The notes under the pieces are model-generated. The model searched no databases. It worked only from the letters and a program-made list of their open reading frames with translations, and was not told the DNA's origin. The position numbers and the translations under genes were made by a program. Source: DASWED01 sp036394995 (GTDB taxonomy: Bacteria; Actinomycetota; UBA4738; JACQTL01). From it: DNA of 49,908 nt. Positions 49,819 through 49,908 of this stretch are shown here, in pieces. The stretch lies in assembly GCA_036394995.1 (NCBI GenBank), contig DASWED010000002.1, positions 1 to 49,908 on the forward strand, in the 5' to 3' direction. Numbering within the stretch: position 1 is the first letter of the stretch; every line of letters starts with the position of its first letter.

Positions 49819-49908
49819 CTAGTTCAGCCTGATGAGCGAGCCGGAGATCTTGACCTCGCCGTCCGCCTGGATCTCCACGCTCCCGGCCTTCAGCTTGAGC
49901 GTGGTGTC
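49819..49908 (-). CDS. VgrG/Afp8-like spike protein, C-terminal end (partial)
   Basis: Only the last 29 codons are inside the window: LKLKAGSVEIQADGEVKISG and then SLIRLN. Alternating hydrophobic strands with K-x-S-G are typical of the beta-helix needle of VgrG-like spikes, and the PAAR gene directly after it supports the assignment. The gene continues to the right. Confidence 0.7.
   Translation of the reverse strand, partial: DTTLKLKAGSVEIQADGEVKISGSLIRLN

Overview
The window is very GC-rich DNA (roughly 70 percent by eye). It uses many GTG starts, short ATGA/GTGA gene overlaps and G/C-ending codons, which suggests a high-GC soil bacterium of actinobacterial type. Several families fit that (tandem zinc-ribbon/TM proteins, DinB, VOC pairs, pirin, GH15, DUF2156-like). 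A complete sigma-54 gene and a sigma-54 activator do not fit the well-studied Actinobacteria, so the lineage is probably deep-branching or not actinobacterial at all. No rRNA gene or complete tRNA is visible, so the taxonomic call is an inference.

Layout. 1-441: a possible insertion-sequence end, then a 60-nt 3' fragment of a tRNA-Leu(CAG) gene with no 5' half (a likely att scar). 442-4458: a secreted Asp-box propeller, a membrane-anchored M15-like peptidase, a LuxR-type regulator with an eroded receiver domain and a receiver-like partner, separated by an 11-bp-periodic ATGGATCC array. 4551-19476: the most unusual block. It holds a coiled-coil protein, rpoN (sigma-54) with an inserted Cys4 zinc ribbon, and a near-perfect -24/-12 promoter with two phased palindromes upstream. 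That promoter leads into two paralogous Glu/Phe/Gly-repeat glycine-zipper proteins, a HExxH protein, a 608-aa unknown, an AOS-like PLP enzyme, an unknown basic/Pro-rich protein, an M20 peptidase and an amidohydrolase. Convergent to these lie an FAD amine oxidase and an AAA+ sigma-54 activator.

20279-31495: ordinary metabolic genes, namely a HAD hydrolase, a membrane protein, a three-gene operon (monooxygenase, acyl-CoA synthetase, GH15), DinB, a lipoprotein hydrolase, two VOC proteins, dCTP deaminase with pirin, and an aldehyde dehydrogenase translationally coupled to a P-type ATPase (to 34212). 34199-42611: a TolB-like propeller, a His-rich membrane protein, a DUF2156-like enzyme, a tightly overlapping Ser/Thr kinase-ABC ATPase-ABC permease operon and a glycogen-debranching-type glucosidase.

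42658-49908: a membrane protein, two twin zinc-ribbon proteins (one with a seven-repeat GGxGDQ propeller, one with a peptidoglycan-binding-like domain), and baseplate genes of a contractile injection system (tail protein I, baseplate J, gp25, PAAR, end of a VgrG-like spike) that runs off the right edge.

The best candidate for an undescribed system is the 4.5-19.5 kb block. It carries its own alternative sigma factor, activator, promoter and enhancer-like sites, and a coherent set of otherwise unassigned exported or envelope-type proteins. A functional link to the injection system 30 kb away is possible but not shown by the sequence.
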